A stretch of 49,616 bases of DNA, from the NCBI GenBank assembly GCA_947476285.1, contig CANJPU010000038.1, positions 1-49,616 on the forward strand, written 5' to 3'. Below are positions 18,830 through 27,446 of this stretch, piece by piece. The position numbers were made by a program, and so were the translations under genes. Position 1 is the first letter of the stretch, and each line of letters starts with the position of its first letter. Source of the DNA: Comamonadaceae bacterium. GTDB lineage: Bacteria > Pseudomonadota > Gammaproteobacteria > Burkholderiales > Burkholderiaceae_C. The notes beneath the pieces were generated by a model, which was not told the origin of the DNA, searched no databases, and saw only the letters and a program-made list of their open reading frames with translations.

Positions 18830-18863
18830 CTTAGGTGCCGCACAGCGTACCTAGTGTAGTGTT

Positions 18864-20045
18864 TCAGAACGCCGCAATCCCCGTCTGCGCCCGCCCCAGT
18901 ATCAGCGCATGCACATCATGTGTGCCTTCGTAGGTGTTGACCACTTCCAGGTTCACCAGGTGCCGCGCCACGCCGTATTCGTCGCTGATGCCATTGCCGC
19001 CCAGCATGTCGCGCGCGGTGCGGGCGATGTCCAGCGCCTTGCCGCAGGAGTTTCGCTTCATGATGGAGGTAATCTCCACCGAGGCTGTGCCTTCGTCCTT
19101 CATGCGGCCCAGGCGCAGACAGCCTTGCAGGCCCAGCGTGATCTCGGTCTGCATGTCGGCCAGTTTCTTCTGAATGAGTTGATTGGCCGCAAGCGGCTTG
19201 CCAAATTGCTTGCGGTCCAGCACATACTGCCGGGCACGAAACCAGCAGTCTTCCGCGGCGCCCAGCGCTCCCCAGGCAATGCCGTAGCGCGCGCTGTTGA
19301 GGCAAGTGAAGGGGCCCTTCAAGCCACGCACGTCGGGGAAGGCGTTTTCTTCAGGGCAGAACACCTCGTCCATCACGATCTCGCCGGTGATGGATGCGCG
19401 CAGGCCAACTTTTCCCAGGATCTTGGGAGCGGTGAGGCCCTTCCAGCCTTTCTCCAGCACAAAACCTCGGATGGCGCCTTCGTCGTCCTTGGCCCAGACC
19501 ACGAACACATCGGCGATGGGGCTGTTGGTGATCCACATCTTGGCGCCGCTCAGCTTATAGCCACCTTCCACCTTGCGGGCGCGGGTGATCATGCTGCCGG
19601 GGTCGGAACCATGATTTGGCTCCGTCAGGCCGAAGCAACCGATCCACTCACCGGTGGCCAGCCTGGGCAAATACTTCTGCCGGGTTGCCTCGTTGCCAAA
19701 CTCATGAATGGGCACCATGACCAGGGAGGACTGCACGCTCATCATCGAGCGGTAGCCTGAGTCAACACGCTCGACTTCACGCGCCACCAGGCCGTAGCAG
19801 ACATAGTTCAGGCCCGCACCGCCATAGGCTTCGGGAATGGTCGCACCCAGCAAGCCCAGGCTGCCCATTTCACGGAAGATGGAAATGTCGGTCACCTCGT
19901 TGCGAAAGCCATCGAGCACGCGGGGTGCGAGCTTCTCCTGGCAATAGGCAGCAGCCGAGTCGCGCACCATGCGCTCTTCGTCGCTGATCTGCTGGTCCAG
20001 CATCAGCGGGTCTGCCCACTGAAAACTTGCTTTGGCGATAGCCAT
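18864..20045 (-). CDS. gcdH: Glutaryl-CoA dehydrogenase
   Basis: A 393-residue acyl-CoA dehydrogenase closely resembling glutaryl-CoA dehydrogenase: [51 protein letters not shown], and the catalytic base Glu373 in [12 protein letters not shown]. It oxidises and decarboxylates glutaryl-CoA to crotonyl-CoA, from lysine, tryptophan or aromatic breakdown. It converges with gntR (34-base gap) with no strong terminator between them. The product feeds into acetyl-CoA and so into PHB. The usual partner genes (CoA transferase, LysR regulator) are not beside it. Confidence 0.92.
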   Translation of the reverse strand: MAIAKASFQWADPLMLDQQISDEERMVRDSAAAYCQEKLAPRVLDGFRNEVTDISIFREMGSLGLLGATIPEAYGGAGLNYVCYGLVAREVERVDSGYRSMMSVQSSLVMVPIHEFGNEATRQKYLPRLATGEWIGCFGLTEPNHGSDPGSMITRARKVEGGYKLSGAKMWITNSPIADVFVVWAKDDEGAIRGFVLEKGWKGLTAPKILGKVGLRASITGEIVMDEVFCPEENAFPDVRGLKGPFTCLNSARYGIAWGALGAAEDCWFRARQYVLDRKQFGKPLAANQLIQKKLADMQTEITLGLQGCLRLGRMKDEGTASVEITSIMKRNSCGKALDIARTARDMLGGNGISDEYGVARHLVNLEVVNTYEGTHDVHALILGRAQTGIAAF

Positions 20046-20120
20046 GAATTCTCCGATCGATCAAAAAATGAGGCGCTGCGGTGGCTTCATGGTGGCGGCG
20101 GCTGGCAATGTCGGCAAGAC

Positions 20121-21077
20121 TCACTCGCTACCCGCAAGATTCACCCGATTCACGAGGCTCTCTCCCCGAGCAAAGCGGGCGATGTTCTCCACAATGATTT
20201 CCATGCCACGATGCCACCTCTTCGGCGAACTACCCGAGGTGTGCCCAGTGATGATAACGTTGGGCATGGCCCATAGCGGCGAATCGGCAGGCAGAGGCTC
20301 GGGCGAAGTCACATCCAGCCCGGCGCCGCGCAAATGACCCGACTGCAGCGCGCCGATGAGCGCTTGTGAATCAATGCAGTCGCCACGGCCAATGTTGTAG
20401 ATATAAGCCCCGCGTTGGAGCGCCGCCAGATTCTCCTGGCCCATGAGTCCCCTGGTTTGCGGCGTCGAAGGCAGAGCAAGCACCAGGTGATCGATTGTGC
20501 CAAGCATTTGGCCCAGCTCGTCCATCCGATAGGCCTTGGACACGAAAGCCGGCATAGCCCGCTCGCTTCGGCAGGCCACGCACACCCGCATGCCCAGCGC
20601 GTGGCACTTCTGCCCGATCGCGGTGCCCAGGGCGCCAAAGCCGAGTATCCCCACGGTTTGGCCGCCCAGCTCAAAGATGTCCGGCCGCTGGGCTCCAGGC
20701 AGCCACAAGGCCTTGTCCTGCCGGCGCACAAACTCGGGAATGCCACGCGCGAAAGAAAGCATCAGCGCCAGCACATGCTCCGACAGATTGGGGGCGGAGA
20801 CACCGCGAAATGTGGTCAGGGCGATGTGCCGCTTCTCGAAGCTGGTCAGCGGCATGTCATCGACACCAGCCAGCGTTGACTGCACCCAGCGCAGCGCCCG
20901 GGCTTCGTTGAGCAACTCGTCATTCCAGGGCCCTCCGATCACGGCATCCGCATCGGCGATCGCGCGGCGCGAAGCCACGGGGTCGGTCGGCGCCTCGAAT
21001 TGAATGTGAGGGAACATCGCCCGCAGGCGGTTCAAGTCGTCGGCCTCAAGAGGGCAATCTCGAAACAGTATCTTCAT
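20121..21077 (-). CDS. D-2-hydroxyacid dehydrogenase family protein
   Basis: A 318-residue NAD(P)-dependent D-isomer-specific 2-hydroxyacid dehydrogenase. The substrate-binding half has WVQSTLAGVDDM and RGVSAPNLSEHVLALML, the Rossmann half has GQTVGILGFGALGTAIG (about 140-156), with INIGRG-type NIGRGDCIDSQAL and a terminal GHTSGSSPKR bearing the catalytic His. It resembles glyoxylate/hydroxypyruvate-reductase-like members, but the substrate is not readable. It lies 75 bases downstream of gcdH's start side and 24 bases from dusA, same strand. Confidence 0.85.
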   Translation of the reverse strand: MKILFRDCPLEADDLNRLRAMFPHIQFEAPTDPVASRRAIADADAVIGGPWNDELLNEARALRWVQSTLAGVDDMPLTSFEKRHIALTTFRGVSAPNLSEHVLALMLSFARGIPEFVRRQDKALWLPGAQRPDIFELGGQTVGILGFGALGTAIGQKCHALGMRVCVACRSERAMPAFVSKAYRMDELGQMLGTIDHLVLALPSTPQTRGLMGQENLAALQRGAYIYNIGRGDCIDSQALIGALQSGHLRGAGLDVTSPEPLPADSPLWAMPNVIITGHTSGSSPKRWHRGMEIIVENIARFARGESLVNRVNLAGSE

Positions 21078-21101
21078 AGGGTCATCGCCAGAGAGTCATC
21101 C

Positions 21102-22121
21102 TCAACTGATCACTGCCACCACGGACTCATGGGCCAGTGCCATCACCGCGCTCGGATGCAAGGCCTTGAGTTTATGGTCGCTCCAGACTTGGCGCCAGCG
21201 CCTTGCGCCGGGCAATCCATTGCGCAGACCCAGCATATGACGGGCAATGGCACTCCAGGGCGTGCCGTGGGTGGCGGCCTCGCGCACCATGTAATGCGTC
21301 ATTTCCTCCTCCACTGATTCTCGGCTGATTTCGCGCTGCGCATCGCCAAAGAAATCGGCATCCCATTGCGCCAACCACCAGGGGTTGTGATAAGCCTCTC
21401 GGCCAATCATCACGCCATCGACATGGGTGAGTTGCTGCGTCACTTGATCACCGGTGGTGATGCCGCCATTTACCGCAATGACCAGATGCGGAAAATCCCG
21501 CTTGAGCCGATGCACCAATTCATAGCGCAATGGCGGCACTTCGCGGTTCTCTTTGGGTGACAAGCCCTTGAGCCAGGCATTGCGCGCATGCACCGCAAAC
21601 ACCTTGCAGCCGGCATCGCTCACCGCGCCCACAAAGTCGCGCACGAATTCATAGCTCTCAGATTTGTCGATGCCGATGCGGTGCTTGACCGTGACTGGAA
21701 TGCTCACCACATCAACCATGGCCTTGACACAATCGGCCACCAGTTGCGGCTCTGCCATCAGGCAGGCGCCAAAAGAGCCACGCTGCACCCGCTCGCTGGG
21801 GCAACCGCAATTGAGGTTGATCTCGTCATAGCCCCACTGCTGGCCCAACTTCGCGCAATGCGCCAGCTCGGCCGGCTCGCTGCCACCCAGTTGCAGCGCG
21901 ACGGGGTTTTCTTCGCCATTGAAATCCAGATGCCGAGGCACATCGCCATGAATGAGCGCGCCCGTGGTCATCATCTCGGTGTAGAGCAAGGCGTGGCGGC
22001 TGAGCAGGCGATGGAAGTAGCGGCAGTGGCGGTCGGTCCAGTCCATCATGGGGGCGACGGACAGGCGCCACGGCGATGGTTCTGAGATGCTGCCTGGGTC
22101 GCGCACAATCAGACCAACCAT
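21102..22121 (-). CDS. dusA: tRNA-dihydrouridine(20/20a) synthase
   Basis: A 339-residue FMN enzyme that reduces uridine at positions 20/20a of tRNA D-loops. Motifs are LSVAPMMDWTDRHCRYFHRLLS, LQLGGSEPAELAHCA, NLNCGCPSERVQRGSFGACLM with the catalytic Cys107, VKHRIGID and NGGI. The DusA signature WxDRHCR is clear. The start ATG 22121 overlaps the upstream toxin gene by 13 bases; GTG 22106 is an alternative that removes most of the overlap and better fits usual DusA N-termini. Confidence 0.93.
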   Translation of the reverse strand: MVGLIVRDPGSISEPSPWRLSVAPMMDWTDRHCRYFHRLLSRHALLYTEMMTTGALIHGDVPRHLDFNGEENPVALQLGGSEPAELAHCAKLGQQWGYDEINLNCGCPSERVQRGSFGACLMAEPQLVADCVKAMVDVVSIPVTVKHRIGIDKSESYEFVRDFVGAVSDAGCKVFAVHARNAWLKGLSPKENREVPPLRYELVHRLKRDFPHLVIAVNGGITTGDQVTQQLTHVDGVMIGREAYHNPWWLAQWDADFFGDAQREISRESVEEEMTHYMVREAATHGTPWSAIARHMLGLRNGLPGARRWRQVWSDHKLKALHPSAVMALAHESVVAVIS

Positions 22122-22528
22122 GGGTTGATGACAGCCACACGCGCCGCTTCGAATGGGCGGGTGTCCCGCGTCGCCACAGTAAACCCGTTTGCGGCTGCGA
22201 TGGCTGCGATGTAGCCATCGGCCGTGGCAATGGACAGGCCGCCAGCACGGGTCTTGCCCATCAGCGTCGCATAGGCCTGCGTGCAGGCCAGATCAAAGGG
22301 CAACACACGGCCAGCAAACAGGGGCAGGACGCGCTTTTCCAGGTTGTCGTGCAGCCCGGATCGCCGCTTGCCTGCGGGGAGCAGCGCCACGCCTGCACGC
22401 AGCTCCGCCACCGTGATGGCAGTGAGAAACAAGGTCTCCATCGGCTGGGCGTCGATCCACTCGATCACGCGAACTTCGGGCGCCAGGCGAAGCGGCTCCG
22501 ACACGACATTGGTGTCGAGCAGGATCAT
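22109..22528 (-). CDS. PIN-domain toxin, FitB/VapC type
   Basis: A 139-residue PIN nuclease: MILLDTNVVSEPLR carries the first acidic residue, TAITVAELRAGVALLPAGKRR the conserved Glu, and GGLSIATADGYIAAIAAANGFTVATRDTRPF the last acidic pair. The TNVVSE start and WIDAQP segment are typical of the FitB subgroup that cuts RNA (tRNA in some VapC members). It overlaps its antitoxin gene by four bases (22525-22528). Confidence 0.9.
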   Translation of the reverse strand: MILLDTNVVSEPLRLAPEVRVIEWIDAQPMETLFLTAITVAELRAGVALLPAGKRRSGLHDNLEKRVLPLFAGRVLPFDLACTQAYATLMGKTRAGGLSIATADGYIAAIAAANGFTVATRDTRPFEAARVAVINPWLV

Positions 22529-22779
22529 TTGAAGCTCACCGGGCGAGATGGGGTTTTGTCGCGCACCTGCTTGAATACGTCGAACTCTTCGTCGCTCAAT
22601 TTGGCCTGGCGGCCCATGTCGGCCAAGAGCGAGCCCAGCTTCACCCGCCCCTTGGGGCTGATCACTGACTCCAGAATCTGGCGCACCTCAGCCTCCATGC
22701 TTTGGCCGTGCTGGGCCGCACGAACGCGCAGCCCACGGTGCAACTCGTCGGAGAGGTTACGAACTGTCAGCATGGCCAT
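22525..22779 (-). CDS. FitA/VapB-type ribbon-helix-helix antitoxin
   Basis: An 84-residue antitoxin starting at ATG 22779 (MAMLTVRNLSDELHRGLRVRAA), with GGGAG upstream; an in-frame start at 22830 would lie in the operator and is unlikely. Residues 1-45 form the ribbon-helix-helix (TVRNLSDEL, then HGQSMEAEVRQILESVI) found in FitA. The C-terminal part (DKTPSRPVSFK) should bind the PIN toxin. Two-gene operon with the toxin. Confidence 0.88.
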   Translation of the reverse strand: MAMLTVRNLSDELHRGLRVRAAQHGQSMEAEVRQILESVISPKGRVKLGSLLADMGRQAKLSDEEFDVFKQVRDKTPSRPVSFK

Positions 22780-22805
22780 GGCGGTGACTCCCGATAATGC
22801 CTTCG

Positions 22806-22830
22806 ATGCATGCATTTTACTACGATGCAT
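22806..22830. promoter_or_regulatory. Operator candidate of the FitAB-like module
   Basis: ATGCATGCAT (22806-22815, palindromic) and a further ATGCAT (22825-22830) flank a minus-strand TAAAAT that may be the -10 box. Repeated short palindromes in front of a ribbon-helix-helix antitoxin fit autoregulation. Confidence 0.45.
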
Positions 22831-22853
22831 TCATCCGGCGAAACTGCGGTGCT

Positions 22854-23351
22854 TCACTCAAACCCCAGTCGCATGGCGTTGAGAATGCGTTCAGCATCAG
22901 CCCATGGCAGTCGACGCTTGCCCGCCTTCATCAGCGCGAGCGCGGCCAAGGATTCGTCTACCTTGAGAAGGCGGTGCTCGATCATCCGGCGCAGCAACCA
23001 CACGGTACCCATGACGGACACGTTCTCGGCTTGGGCCACAACTTTCAATTGATGATCGCCGGTCAGCAACGGACAACCCTCCTGCTTGGCGAGTGCCAAG
23101 GCAAGATGGTCGTTCAAACTGAGGGCCGATCCATACTTTTGCTGCAAGGCAAACGCATATTGGACATACTCGCTCGTGACTTCAAGAATCTGCAGCCCCT
23201 GGGCTTGCAGACCTGGCGTCCCTAGCTCGATTTCCTCCCAATACAGAACATCGGGTATCGCGAACTGCATTGGCAGTCGAAAGAGCCGCCCCATCAGTTC
23301 ACCAGATTCCATGTCGATCAGTATGTTGGCATCACTGATAAGCAGCAGCAT
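22854..23351 (-). CDS. PIN-like domain protein, putative toxin of an XRE-ImmA pair
   Basis: A 165-residue protein with the acidic scaffold of PIN-like nucleases: LLLISDANILIDMESGEL (Asp7, Asp13 region), a Glu in YWEEIELG, and LSLNDHLALALAKQEGCPLLTGDHQLKVVA. It resembles DUF3368-like PIN proteins more than classic VapC. It starts within the last 20 bases of the XRE-ImmA gene, so the two are translationally coupled, with the regulator first as in toxin-antitoxin operons. Toxicity is inferred. Confidence 0.72.
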   Translation of the reverse strand: MLLLISDANILIDMESGELMGRLFRLPMQFAIPDVLYWEEIELGTPGLQAQGLQILEVTSEYVQYAFALQQKYGSALSLNDHLALALAKQEGCPLLTGDHQLKVVAQAENVSVMGTVWLLRRMIEHRLLKVDESLAALALMKAGKRRLPWADAERILNAMRLGFE

Positions 23352-24411
23352 CCACCGACTCCAGCTGACGTTCTCTATGAAAGCGCATCATGGGAATTCC
23401 GAGCAGTTCAGCGGCCTTGGATTCGGAGATGTATTGCTCTCCCAAGGCGCGATAAACCAACTGTTCGAACAGTCGCGGATGCTCGCGTGGGACCGGGTGG
23501 CCGGGTTCGGCCTTGCGCCAACCCTTGGAGGAAAAGCGCTTCCACAGCGCCAGATGCACTGCATCGGAGATGACGCCGCATTGCCTGGCCCGCTGGAGCC
23601 AGCCGGCCATACTCAGCCCGAACTCGTGCTTCAACGCCGACAGCTCCTGCCACTCAATGCCGCGTCGCACCGGTCCCAGCAGCTGCACAACTGCGGAATT
23701 CGGAGCCAGGAATGCGCCGGCAAAGCGATCGCACGCCTTCTCTTCGTTGATGCCAGCGGCGAGCCGATCTGCCAGCAGCAGGTGACCGAGTTCATGGGCG
23801 AGCGTGAATCGCTGTCGGTCCCCCGGCCATTGGGATGAAACGGCGACGATAGGGTAGCTTCTGCCGTCGCTGGTGCGCGCGGTTGCAGTCAGGCCGGAGA
23901 AGCCCGGATGCGCCTCGTCGACGACGATCACCAGAAGACCCAGGGTCTCCAGGGTGTCCGTCAGGTCACCGATTGGATCGAGGCCCAGCTTCCAGCCCGC
24001 TCGCACCCGATTGGCGAATGTCTCCAGTTCGTCAAGCGCACGCACACGCTCGGGCAGCCCCTCGGGACGCCCGAATCGCAGAACGGGCGATTGAGGGAAG
24101 AAGCCCAGCAGCTGGACTCGCTTTTCGATCTGTTCGACCGCCTTGATCTTCAACGCATCCTGAGCGGTCTTGCCGAAGGTGGCGAGCCTGCGAAATTCCG
24201 CGTCGATCAGCTCCACCTGGTGCACCCGGAAGAAGTACTCCACGCGCACTGCGCACGCGCGCGCCAGCTTGAGCAGCTGAGAAGACGACGGCGTCATGAT
24301 GCCCTTCTCGTACTTCTGGATCGACGTGTGCGTGACCCCCAGCGCCTCACCCAAAGCAGCCAGCGTCAGCCCTGCGGCCAGACGGGCTTGCCGAATGCGG
24401 TCCCCGATCAT
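23332..24411 (-). CDS. XRE helix-turn-helix / ImmA-IrrE metallopeptidase fusion
   Basis: A 359-residue two-domain protein. Residues 5-60 are a Cro/XRE helix-turn-helix (IRQARLAAGLTLAALGEALGVTHTSIQKYEKG), and about 165-290 an ImmA/IrrE Zn peptidase with FTLAHELGHLLL (HExxH at 206-210) and a third ligand in EEKACDRFAGAFL. The C-terminus (ESKAAELLGIPMMRFH) looks like an additional helix-turn-helix. ImmA peptidases cleave a repressor to trigger induction; here peptidase and DNA-binding parts are on one chain. A start ATG 24411 with AGGAGG fits. With the PIN gene it forms a putative stress-responsive toxin-antitoxin module. Confidence 0.88.
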   Translation of the reverse strand: MIGDRIRQARLAAGLTLAALGEALGVTHTSIQKYEKGIMTPSSSQLLKLARACAVRVEYFFRVHQVELIDAEFRRLATFGKTAQDALKIKAVEQIEKRVQLLGFFPQSPVLRFGRPEGLPERVRALDELETFANRVRAGWKLGLDPIGDLTDTLETLGLLVIVVDEAHPGFSGLTATARTSDGRSYPIVAVSSQWPGDRQRFTLAHELGHLLLADRLAAGINEEKACDRFAGAFLAPNSAVVQLLGPVRRGIEWQELSALKHEFGLSMAGWLQRARQCGVISDAVHLALWKRFSSKGWRKAEPGHPVPREHPRLFEQLVYRALGEQYISESKAAELLGIPMMRFHRERQLESVDAAAYQ

Positions 24412-24427
24412 GATGCCTCCTGGGTGA

Positions 24428-24463
24428 GTTTAAAAGATGTGCTATTTTATAGCTTTTTTAAAC
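24428..24463 (-). promoter_or_regulatory. Nested palindromic promoter/operator of the XRE-ImmA gene
   Basis: GTTTAAAA (24428-24435) and TTTTAAAC (24456-24463) are exact inverted repeats, and between them GCTAT and ATAGC (24441-24445, 24449-24453) form a second, inner pair around the same centre. On the minus strand this includes TATAAA as a -10 box, 17 bases or so downstream of TGTGAC. An XRE dimer could occlude the promoter here. AGGAGG follows just before the ATG. Confidence 0.6.
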
Positions 24464-24478
24464 CACAGTCACAGTCAC

Positions 24479-24504
24479 CACAGCCGAGGTCGGTGAGGGC
24501 TGTG
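24479..24504 (-). terminator. Hairpin after the EthD-like gene
   Basis: CACAGCC (24479-24485) pairs with GGCTGTG (24498-24504) 14 bases downstream of the EthD-like gene stop on the minus strand. The T-rich run that follows is delayed, so terminator function is only probable. Confidence 0.4.
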
Positions 24505-24517
24505 CCTTGCCCCTCAC

Positions 24518-25117
24518 TCAGCCCATCACCCGCATCATGGTTCGCCGCGTGTTGGTGAAATGCGGTCGCGCCTTGTCGCTCCAAGCGGTGGCGCGCACCG
24601 CCAGCCACGCCGGCGAGGCCAAGGTCTCGTCGCTCACCAGGTCGTAGCAGGCGAACGACAAGGGCCCGTTGTCGTGATTGAGCAGGCGGCGTGCGTGGAT
24701 ACAGCCTGGCACGGCCGCAAGACCGGGCATGTGCTCCATGTCGTACCAGCGGGCAATCTCATCGGCCCAGCCTGGCTCTGGATCGGTCTCAACCACGTAG
24801 TGGTAGTTGGCGCCCTGCCCCAGCGATTGACCCGGTGCATCAAAAGCCAAGGCCAGTCGCGAAACTTCCGCTGACTTGGCCTGGGGACACACTTGCTGCC
24901 ACTGCTGCGACACAGACGCGAGCTGTTCATCCGTCACCATGGTGCTGGCGGCCAGATGGCCATACACGTAAGCCACCTGCGTCTGGTCCGACCAGGCCGC
25001 GCGGTGCCGCCTCATTGGGATGGGGCTCTGCGCGCAGAAATCGCTGGCGGCCTGAGCCAGAGCCGTCGAATCCGTCAGCGTGCATCGCACCAGGATGAAG
25101 TCCGCGAGTCGATCCAT
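24518..25117 (-). CDS. EthD-like / dimeric alpha-beta barrel protein, unknown function
   Basis: A 199-residue protein with two halves. The second has WADEIARWYDMEHMPGLAAVPG then CIHARRLL, the pattern of EthD-like and DUF4286-like dimeric alpha-beta barrel proteins (W-x-x-EH-x-P, then VPG-x-x-x-AR). The first half may be a second, degenerate copy of the barrel (DFILVRCTLTD). Ten bases after the carboxymuconolactone-decarboxylase-like gene on the same strand, third in a likely operon with an SDR. Such proteins often accompany catabolic genes; no reaction can be assigned. Confidence 0.6.
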   Translation of the reverse strand: MDRLADFILVRCTLTDSTALAQAASDFCAQSPIPMRRHRAAWSDQTQVAYVYGHLAASTMVTDEQLASVSQQWQQVCPQAKSAEVSRLALAFDAPGQSLGQGANYHYVVETDPEPGWADEIARWYDMEHMPGLAAVPGCIHARRLLNHDNGPLSFACYDLVSDETLASPAWLAVRATAWSDKARPHFTNTRRTMMRVMG

Positions 25118-25127
25118 GATGCTTGGC

Positions 25128-25664
25128 TCAGTGCCCGATCTTCAGCGCCACGAGAAAGCGCGAGACCATGTTGTAGGCGGCTATGGTTGCCACCAGATCG
25201 ATCTGCCCCTGGGCATCGAGCCGCTGGCGCACTTCCTCGTACAAGGCGTCGGGCACATCGATGTCGCGGGTCATTGCATCGGACAGACGGATCACCATGC
25301 GTTGCACATGCGACAAGGGGGCATCCTGCGGCAGTGGCACCTGGCGGGTCGCATCAATGGCCGGCTGCGTCATGCCGGCGGCCAAGGCAATGGGCGCATG
25401 GGCTTCGAACTCGTAGTTGGCACGGTTGAGCACAGCCACCCGCAAGATTGCGAGTTCACGCAGATCGGCCGGAAGGCTGCTGCGGTTGCGCACGGCAGAC
25501 AGCATCTGCTCCCAGCCGTGCGCGATGGGCGGGCTGTTGAGCAAGACCTGATAGAGCACCGAGATGCGGCCGCGCTCGGCAATGATGCGCGCTTCCTGTT
25601 CGGCCAGTGCGGGGTGCGTGCCGGGTGCGATGGGTGCGATGCGCATGGCGCTGTCTGGGTTCAT
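25128..25664 (-). CDS. Carboxymuconolactone decarboxylase family protein
   Basis: The start ATG 25664 (MNPDSAMRIAPIAP) gives 178 residues; the frame is open upstream into the SDR gene but that is a shadow. The family core is LPADLRELAILRVAVLNRANYEFEAHAPIALAAGM, matching AhpD/CMD-like proteins, but it has no CxxC pair, so it is not an AhpD-type peroxidase reductase. Middle gene of an SDR-CMD-EthD operon, 25 bases after the SDR. Substrate unknown. Confidence 0.82.
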   Translation of the reverse strand: MNPDSAMRIAPIAPGTHPALAEQEARIIAERGRISVLYQVLLNSPPIAHGWEQMLSAVRNRSSLPADLRELAILRVAVLNRANYEFEAHAPIALAAGMTQPAIDATRQVPLPQDAPLSHVQRMVIRLSDAMTRDIDVPDALYEEVRQRLDAQGQIDLVATIAAYNMVSRFLVALKIGH

Positions 25665-25689
25665 GAATATGCCCTCGGTTGTTTGAGCT

Positions 25690-26514
25690 TCAGTCGCAAC
25701 GCGCCGACATGCCGCCATCAACCACGATCTCGGTGCCGGTGACAAAGCGTGCCTCGTCGCTGGCCAGGAACAGGGCGGCATTCGCGGTGTCGCGCCCATC
25801 GCCCATGAATGGCAGCGGAATGCGCGACTGCCGTTGCGCAAGCAGCGCCTGCACGTCGCCGCCAACGCGCTGGCCGGCCAGCCTTGCCTCCACCATGGGC
25901 GTGTGAAGCTGACCGGGCACAACTGTGTTCACACGGATGCCCTGCTTGGCATACTGCACCGCCAGCACGCGCGAGAGCTGGATCACGCCGGCCTTGGTGG
26001 CCGCGTAGGCTACTTGCGCCGAGCCGGTCCATCGGATACCTGAGGTGGATGAAATATTCACGATCGCGCCGGCCCCCTGCACCAACATCTGCGGCAGCAC
26101 GTGCTTGCAGGTGAGAAACACGCTCTTGAGGTTGTGGTCCACCTGCTCGTCCCAGACTTCTTCGCTCATCTCCACCGGGCCGCCCTTGGCCGATCCGCCA
26201 ACGTTGTTGACCAGCACGTCGATGCGGCCGAACTGCGCGATGCATTGCGCCACCATGCGCGCCACGGCCGCGCTGTCGGTAACGTCGCAACTTGCGCTGG
26301 CAAAGATGCCGCCGGCTTCCTGAATCAGTTGGGCTGTCTCCTGCATCCGCTGGGCCTGGCTGTCCACGCCGAACACTTTCGCGCCCTCCTGTGCAAACCG
26401 CACCGCCATCGCACGGCCATTGCCCCAGCCGGGCCCGACCGATCCAGCACCGGTGATGAGGGCGATTTTGCCGGCGAGTCGGCCCGCCGCATGGGGCGCA
26501 TTGGAGGTATTCAT
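25690..26514 (-). CDS. SDR-family NAD(P)-dependent oxidoreductase
   Basis: A 274-residue short-chain dehydrogenase. The cofactor loop is unusually long, ALITGAGSVGPGWGNGRAMA, followed by CDVTDSAAVARMVAQC, NNVGG, a catalytic Ser in NISSTSG, and YAATKAG with Tyr and Lys. The C-terminus GTEIVVDGGMSARCD is typical. ATG 26514 is chosen; an in-frame GTG at 26553 would add 13 residues and neither has a good Shine-Dalgarno. First gene of a three-gene operon, downstream of the phaB terminator. Confidence 0.88.
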   Translation of the reverse strand: MNTSNAPHAAGRLAGKIALITGAGSVGPGWGNGRAMAVRFAQEGAKVFGVDSQAQRMQETAQLIQEAGGIFASASCDVTDSAAVARMVAQCIAQFGRIDVLVNNVGGSAKGGPVEMSEEVWDEQVDHNLKSVFLTCKHVLPQMLVQGAGAIVNISSTSGIRWTGSAQVAYAATKAGVIQLSRVLAVQYAKQGIRVNTVVPGQLHTPMVEARLAGQRVGGDVQALLAQRQSRIPLPFMGDGRDTANAALFLASDEARFVTGTEIVVDGGMSARCD

Positions 26515-26561
26515 GTGCGAATCGATCGAGAACTTCTCGGCCAATTGTGTCACGCAGGATT

Positions 26562-26590
26562 AAAAAAGCCCGCAACGAGGCGGGCCTTTG
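26562..26590 (-). terminator. Rho-independent terminator of the phaCAB operon
   Basis: On the minus strand a GGCCCGC / GCGGGC stem with a short loop is followed by TTTTTT. It lies 40-68 bases after the phaB stop and before the SDR gene. Confidence 0.85.
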
Positions 26591-26629
26591 AAGAAAACAC
26601 ATGCGGGCCTCACCCGCACAATGAAGGCA

Positions 26630-27367
26630 TCAGCCCATGTGCAGACCGCCGTTGACCGAGAAGTCAGCGCCAGTGGAGTAGCCGCCTTCTTCCGAGGCCA
26701 GCCAGGCGATGATGGAGGCGATCTCTTCGGGGCGGCCCAGGCGCTTGACCGGAATGGTGGAGACGATCTTGTCCAGCACGTCGGGGCGGATGGCCTTGAC
26801 CATGTCGGTGCCGATGTAGCCTGGGCTCACGGTGTTGACAGTCACACCCTTGTTGGCCAGCTCTTGCGCCAGGGCCATGGTGAAGCCGTGCATGCCGGCC
26901 TTGGCGGCGGAGTAGTTGGTCTGGCCGGCTTGGCCTTTTTCGCCGTTGACCGAGCTGATGTTGATGATGCGGCCCCAGCCGCGCTCGACCATGTCGCCCA
27001 CCACTTGCTTGGTGACGTTGAACATGGAGTTGAGGTTGGTCTCGATGACCGCGTCCCAGTCTTCGCGGGTCATTTTCAGGAACATGCGATCACGGGTAAT
27101 GCCGGCATTGTTGACCAGCACGTCGATGTGACCGTGCTCGGCCTTGGCCTTGGTAAAGGCTTCGACGGTGGACTCCCATGCGCCTACGTTACCCACGGAC
27201 GCGTAGAAGGTGTAGCCCAGCGCCTTTTGCTCACCCAGCCATTTGGCATGGTCACGTGTGGGACCACAGCCAGCGATGACTGTGAATCCTTCCTTGTGCA
27301 TGCGCTGGCAGATGGAGGTTCCGATGCCACCCATGCCGCCGGTGATGTATGCGACTTTCTTGCTCAT
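26630..27367 (-). CDS. phaB: Acetoacetyl-CoA reductase
   Basis: A 245-residue NADPH-dependent SDR that makes (R)-3-hydroxybutyryl-CoA for PHB. The sequence reads AYITGGMGGIGTSICQRMH (cofactor loop), NNAGITRD, NISSVNGEKGQAGQTNYSAAKAGMHGFTMALAQE with Tyr152 and Lys156, and VSPGYIGTDMV, matching PhaB almost throughout. It is the last gene of phaC-phaA-phaB, 79 bases after phaA, with AAGGA before the ATG and an intrinsic terminator after the stop. Confidence 0.95.
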   Translation of the reverse strand: MSKKVAYITGGMGGIGTSICQRMHKEGFTVIAGCGPTRDHAKWLGEQKALGYTFYASVGNVGAWESTVEAFTKAKAEHGHIDVLVNNAGITRDRMFLKMTREDWDAVIETNLNSMFNVTKQVVGDMVERGWGRIINISSVNGEKGQAGQTNYSAAKAGMHGFTMALAQELANKGVTVNTVSPGYIGTDMVKAIRPDVLDKIVSTIPVKRLGRPEEIASIIAWLASEEGGYSTGADFSVNGGLHMG

Positions 27368-27446
27368 GATTTTTCCTTAAAGTTGAATTGATTGATCTGC
27401 TCTTGGCGCGGTCGCTCACGCGGTCTCATGGCGCCGTTGTTTTGCT

